Assembly (NCBI RefSeq): GCF_017565305.1
Contig: NZ_JAGEKP010000007.1
Location: forward strand, 248,001 to 312,000
Direction of reading: 5' to 3'
Length of the DNA stretch: 64,000 nt
Origin: Leifsonia sp. TF02-11
GTDB lineage: Bacteria > Actinomycetota > Actinomycetes > Actinomycetales > Microbacteriaceae
Both the position numbers and the translations under genes were made by a program. The stretch's first letter is position 1, and each line of letters starts with the position of its first letter. The notes below the pieces were generated by a model. It saw nothing but the letters and a program-made list of their open reading frames with translations, had not been told where the DNA came from and searched no databases. This document shows, piece by piece, positions 61,344 to 64,000 of this stretch.

Positions 61344-61787
61344 ATGCACATCGCCGTGCTCAATGGTCCCAACCTGAATCGACTGGGCCGACGGCCGACC
61401 GATCAGTACGGTACGGAGACCGTCGCGCAGCTCGAGCAGCGGATCCGAGTGCACGCCGATGCCGGCGGCATCCGCGTGACGCTCTTCCAGTCGAATCACG
61501 AGGGAGCTCTCATCGACCGGCTCTACGAGCTCGCGGACGAGATCGACGGCGTCGTGGTCAACCCCGCGGGGCTCACCACGTACGGCAGGAGCCTGGCGGA
61601 TGCACTCGCCGAGTGCGGCTCGCCGTTCGCCGTCGTCCACCTGTCGCAGCCATACCGGCATCGCGGTGCCGACATGTCCGATGTGTTCCGCGACCGTTCG
61701 GCCGTGTACGTCTGCGGGCTGGGCTGGCGCGGCTACACCGCCGCCATCGACGGGCTCGCGGACATCGCCGCTCGGGACGCGGACTGA
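61344..61787 (+). CDS. AroQ-type (type II) 3-dehydroquinate-dehydratase-like protein, divergent
   Basis: This 147-residue protein has the correct length and start (MHIAVLNGPNLNRLG), Tyr22 and His99 as in AroQ. However, the canonical motif NPGxxTHTS reads NPAGLTTYG, so the active-site histidine (M. tuberculosis H81) is Thr79, and the glutamate before HLS is Val97. Normal dehydratase activity is therefore doubtful. First gene of a MarR-controlled unit with a shikimate-type transporter. Confidence 0.85.
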   Translation: MHIAVLNGPNLNRLGRRPTDQYGTETVAQLEQRIRVHADAGGIRVTLFQSNHEGALIDRLYELADEIDGVVVNPAGLTTYGRSLADALAECGSPFAVVHLSQPYRHRGADMSDVFRDRSAVYVCGLGWRGYTAAIDGLADIAARDAD

Positions 61788-62330
61788 GTGGTCGGCGTGG
61801 CTGTTCGGGACGCCGCACCTGTGCGCATCGGCGTCTTCGGCGCCGATCGGCTCGGTGTTCTCCTGTCGGAAGGGGTGGTCGACATCGGCGACCTCGCGCC
61901 CCGGATGCCCGGCGCCCGTGGGCCGCTCTCCTGGTTCATCTCGCACGAGTGGGATCGCGACCTCGACTGGGCGCAGGTCGTCGCCGGTCGGCCGGTGCTC
62001 GCCGCGACAGGGATCCGGTGGTCGCCTCCGCTCCCCGGCTGTGCGGTGGTCGACCCTTCCGGCCGCGCCCCGGCCGGCAGCGGCGCGTCGTCGCTGGGGA
62101 TCGTCCTCGCCGGCAGCGACGCGTCCGACCGGACCGTCGACCTCGCCGACGGGGCGTTCGGAATCGTGCGGGTCCGCCGGCGGGGCGACGGCTCCCTGGG
62201 CCTCGCGGCCGAGCCTATCCGGGTCACGACGATCGAGGCAGCGGTCTCCGTGCGCGACATCGTCGCCGGCGTGCGCGAGGGTCGTGCTCTCGGACTCGCG
62301 GCGGCGGACGTCGTCGTCCTGCCCCGGTGA
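61788..62330 (+). CDS. Hypothetical protein resembling an FAH N-terminal domain
   Basis: This 180-residue protein begins after the AroQ-like stop (GTG 61788, no gap). Its pattern (VRIGVFGADRLGVLLSEGVVDIGDLAPR, then VLAATGIRWSPPLPGCAVVDPSG) resembles the small N-terminal domain of fumarylacetoacetate hydrolases, but the catalytic C-terminal domain is absent. It could be an FAH remnant or an independent small enzyme. No catalytic residues can be named. Confidence 0.55.
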   Translation: MVGVAVRDAAPVRIGVFGADRLGVLLSEGVVDIGDLAPRMPGARGPLSWFISHEWDRDLDWAQVVAGRPVLAATGIRWSPPLPGCAVVDPSGRAPAGSGASSLGIVLAGSDASDRTVDLADGAFGIVRVRRRGDGSLGLAAEPIRVTTIEAAVSVRDIVAGVREGRALGLAAADVVVLPR

Positions 62331-62373
62331 CCGAGGTTATTCCGCACACGTCCTAATCGCGTAGCATGGCGGG

Positions 62374-62859
62374 ATGGCTGAACGCGACGCGCAGTTCGAT
62401 GAGGAACAGGGGGCCGAAGCGCTCCCCATCATGTCGGGCCAGGCGGGCCACTGGGTGCGTCGCGCCCATCAGGTGCACAACGCCCTGTGGGTCTCCACGG
62501 TCTCCGGCGCGGTCACGCCCTCGCAGTTCGCCGTGCTCTCGGTGCTCGCCGAGTCGCCGGATGTCGACCAGAACGCGATCTCCCGCGGCACCTCGCTCGA
62601 CACCTCGACGACCGGTGCCATCGTCAACCGCCTCGCACAGCGCGGGCTCTTGGAGATGCGCAAGGACCCGGCCGACCTCCGCCGCAACCTGCTCACGCTG
62701 AGCCCGCAGGGTCAGGCGGAGTTCCGCGAGTTGGCACACCGCGCCGCGCACATGACGGAGGCGTACACCGACGCGCTCAGCGATGCGGAGAAGCGCCAGC
62801 TCGTCGACCTCCTCAAGCGTGTGGTGGAGGCGGGGGAGCTCGCCGGCGACCGGGCCTGA
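62374..62859 (+). CDS. MarR-family transcriptional regulator
   Basis: This 161-residue winged helix protein has the MarR core: TPSQFAVLSVLAESPDVDQNAISRGTSLDTSTTGAIVNRLAQRGLLEMRKDPADLRRNLLTLS. It lies between the AroQ-like pair and the MHS transporter, and palindromes of the TTCCGTTAACGGAA type flank this set. It is the likely repressor of the whole module, responding to an aromatic or cyclic acid. Confidence 0.92.
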   Translation: MAERDAQFDEEQGAEALPIMSGQAGHWVRRAHQVHNALWVSTVSGAVTPSQFAVLSVLAESPDVDQNAISRGTSLDTSTTGAIVNRLAQRGLLEMRKDPADLRRNLLTLSPQGQAEFRELAHRAAHMTEAYTDALSDAEKRQLVDLLKRVVEAGELAGDRA

Positions 62860-62870
62860 CAACCGAATCA

Positions 62871-62915
62871 TTCCGTTAACGGAAAAACTCTCACCAAACT
62901 ATTGCGTTGACGGAA
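62871..62915 (+). promoter_or_regulatory. Two MarR operators before the MHS transporter
   Basis: TTCCGTTAACGGAA (62871-62884) is a perfect 14-base palindrome. TTGCGTTGACGGAA (62902-62915) is a second copy with 12 of 14 matches, three helix turns away (31 bases centre to centre). TTAACG and TATTGC within them may be the -35 and -10. Confidence 0.7.
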
Positions 62916-63004
62916 TAGTTGGGATTAGTGTCGCATCGCACCACACCGCCGCACTGATCGACCGGGCCCCACCGGGCGGGTGCGGCACAACACGAAAGTA
63001 CGAA

Positions 63005-63036
63005 GAGGGGCCGAGCGTTAGGCCGCTCGGCCCCTC
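63005..63036. terminator. 13-bp perfect hairpin in the transporter leader
   Basis: GAGGGGCCGAGCG (63005-63017) pairs exactly with CGCTCGGCCCCTC (63024-63036) around TTAGGC. It lies between the MarR sites and the transporter start, so it could attenuate or stabilise the message. No T-run. Confidence 0.6.
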
Positions 63037-63128
63037 GGCATTCGGGCGCAACGACAATCGAGACCGAATGCATCTGAATCTGGCAAACGGCGAAGTCCGC
63101 CGTTCACACGACAACGGAGTCTACAGAG

Positions 63129-64000
63129 ATGAGTGCACCCTCAACAGAAGTGGCCCAGCCCAATCGTCAACTCGGGCTGGCCGTGTTCTCCGGCTTCTTC
63201 GGAAGCGTCCTGGAGTTCTACGATTTCTTCCTCTACGCCACGGCATCGGCCCTGGTCTTCAACCACGTCTTCTTCCCCGACCTCAACCCCGTCGTCGGCA
63301 CGATCGCCAGCTTCGGGACGCTCGCGGCCGGCTACTTCGCCCGTCCGATCGGCGGCATCGTGTTCGGCCACTTCGGAGACAAGCTCGGCCGCAAGCGGAT
63401 GCTGGTCTGGACGATGAGCCTGATGGCCGGCGCGAGCATCCTGATCGGCCTCCTCCCCGGTGCGGCGCAGATCGGAGTTGCCGCGCCGCTGCTGTTGACT
63501 TTCTTCCGGGTGATCCAGGGCATCGCGCTCGGAGGCGAGTGGGCTGGATCGGCCCTCGTCTCGGCGGAGCACGCGACCAGCCGCCGCGGACTCTGGGCCA
63601 GCTTCACCCAGGCCGGCGCCCCCACCGGGTCGGTCTTCTCCACGGCCATGCTGGCGCTGGTCTCGGCGTTCACGACCCAGGAGCAGTTCCTGGCGTGGGG
63701 CTGGCGGATCCCGTTCCTGTTCAGCGTCGTGCTGCTGGCCGGAGGCCTCGTCATCCGCAGCAAGGTGCACGAGACGCCCATCTTCCTCGCCGCCGTGAAG
63801 GCTGCCCCGCAGCGCCGCTTCCCGCTCGCCGACGTGCTCCGGCACGAGTGGCGCCCGCTCCTCCTCGTGCTCGGCGTCTCCATCGCGGGGTCGGTCTGCT
63901 CTGCGGTGCTGACCACCTTCGTGCTCGCCTTCGCCACCGGGCACGGCTTCGAGCGGCAGACGGTTCTGAACGTGCTGCTGCTGTCCTCCTTCATCACCGC
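63129..64000 (+). CDS. MFS transporter of the MHS (shikimate/ketoglutarate) family, cut by window end
   Basis: The 290 visible residues begin MSAPSTEVAQPNRQLGLAV. MHS-family motifs are GFFGSVLEFYDFFLYATAS in helix 1, RPIGGIVFGHFGDKLGRKRML between helices 2 and 3, and GEWAGSALVSAEHA in helix 5. Such transporters carry shikimate, quinate, alpha-ketoglutarate or related acids with protons. With the AroQ-like and MarR genes upstream, a shikimate-like acid is likely. The last third is outside the window. Confidence 0.9.
   Translation, partial: MSAPSTEVAQPNRQLGLAVFSGFFGSVLEFYDFFLYATASALVFNHVFFPDLNPVVGTIASFGTLAAGYFARPIGGIVFGHFGDKLGRKRMLVWTMSLMAGASILIGLLPGAAQIGVAAPLLLTFFRVIQGIALGGEWAGSALVSAEHATSRRGLWASFTQAGAPTGSVFSTAMLALVSAFTTQEQFLAWGWRIPFLFSVVLLAGGLVIRSKVHETPIFLAAVKAAPQRRFPLADVLRHEWRPLLLVLGVSIAGSVCSAVLTTFVLAFATGHGFERQTVLNVLLLSSFIT

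Noticed and set aside
1-64000. tRNA, rRNA, phage or transposon content
   Set aside because: No cloverleaf-like stretch, rRNA segment, integrase or transposase was recognised; a covariance-model scan would be needed to exclude small RNAs.

Overview
The window is GC-rich, densely coded DNA with many 1 to 8 base start/stop overlaps. It looks like a free-living, saprophytic actinobacterium. Codon use, GAAAGGA-type ribosome sites, several leaderless promoters and families such as PadR/permease-prefix pairs, DUF1269, DUF3089 and an HspR-like regulator suggest Micrococcales, possibly Microbacteriaceae, but nothing here proves the genus. I saw no rRNA, tRNA, CRISPR array, insertion sequence or origin. 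No gap between genes exceeds about 270 bases.

Layout: (1) 1-9104 is a plant-polysaccharide operon: a divergent AraC-type regulator, a sugar ABC importer, a GH78 rhamnosidase, a GH127-like enzyme and an uncharacterised TIM-barrel-like protein. (2) 9204-19876 holds a GlxA-type regulator with a membrane-tethered DJ-1/PfpI protein, a TetR regulator divergent from a second GH78 enzyme, a DUF3089 protein, an MFS transporter, a methyltransferase and a PadR-controlled membrane operon. (3) 19905-27278 is a stress and housekeeping patch: DUF1269, Hsp20 with an HspR-like regulator, DUF1345, an amino-acid decarboxylase, a haloacetate-dehalogenase-like enzyme and an Nramp-type transporter. (4) 27497-30464 is a tightly coupled cassette: acyl-CoA-dehydrogenase-like protein, PIG-L deacetylase fused to a methyltransferase, and a GT2 glycosyltransferase.

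(5) 30533-51163 is the largest catabolic island. A FadR-type regulator precedes an E2-E1alpha-E1beta complex without E3, followed by FAH-family, SDR and SMP-30 enzymes. A second GntR regulator follows, then a malate/lactate-type dehydrogenase, an ABC importer whose two permeases are fused into one protein, a hydroxyacid dehydrogenase, an SDR, a KDPG-type aldolase, an FGGY kinase, a large secreted GH36-type galactosidase and a private tatB-tatA-tatC set. Four related sites (core ATTGTTNNCAAT) lie before four transcription units of this island and probably define one regulon. Two proteins of the island carry twin-arginine signals, which fits the neighbouring Tat genes.

(6) 51198-62330 contains a TetR/EamA pair behind a 20-bp-arm perfect palindrome, a guanidino-compound or amide module (NCS1 permease, amidase, ureohydrolase, double-domain Lrp regulator), a ThDP enzyme and a PucR regulator. 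(7) 61285-64000 is a MarR-controlled shikimate/quinate-like module: a divergent AroQ protein lacking two catalytic residues, a small FAH-N-like protein, MarR and an MHS-family transporter cut by the window end. Three sites resembling TTCCGTTAACGGAA control it.

Overall, the window is a series of inducible carbon and nitrogen scavenging units, each with its own local regulator and often a recognisable operator.
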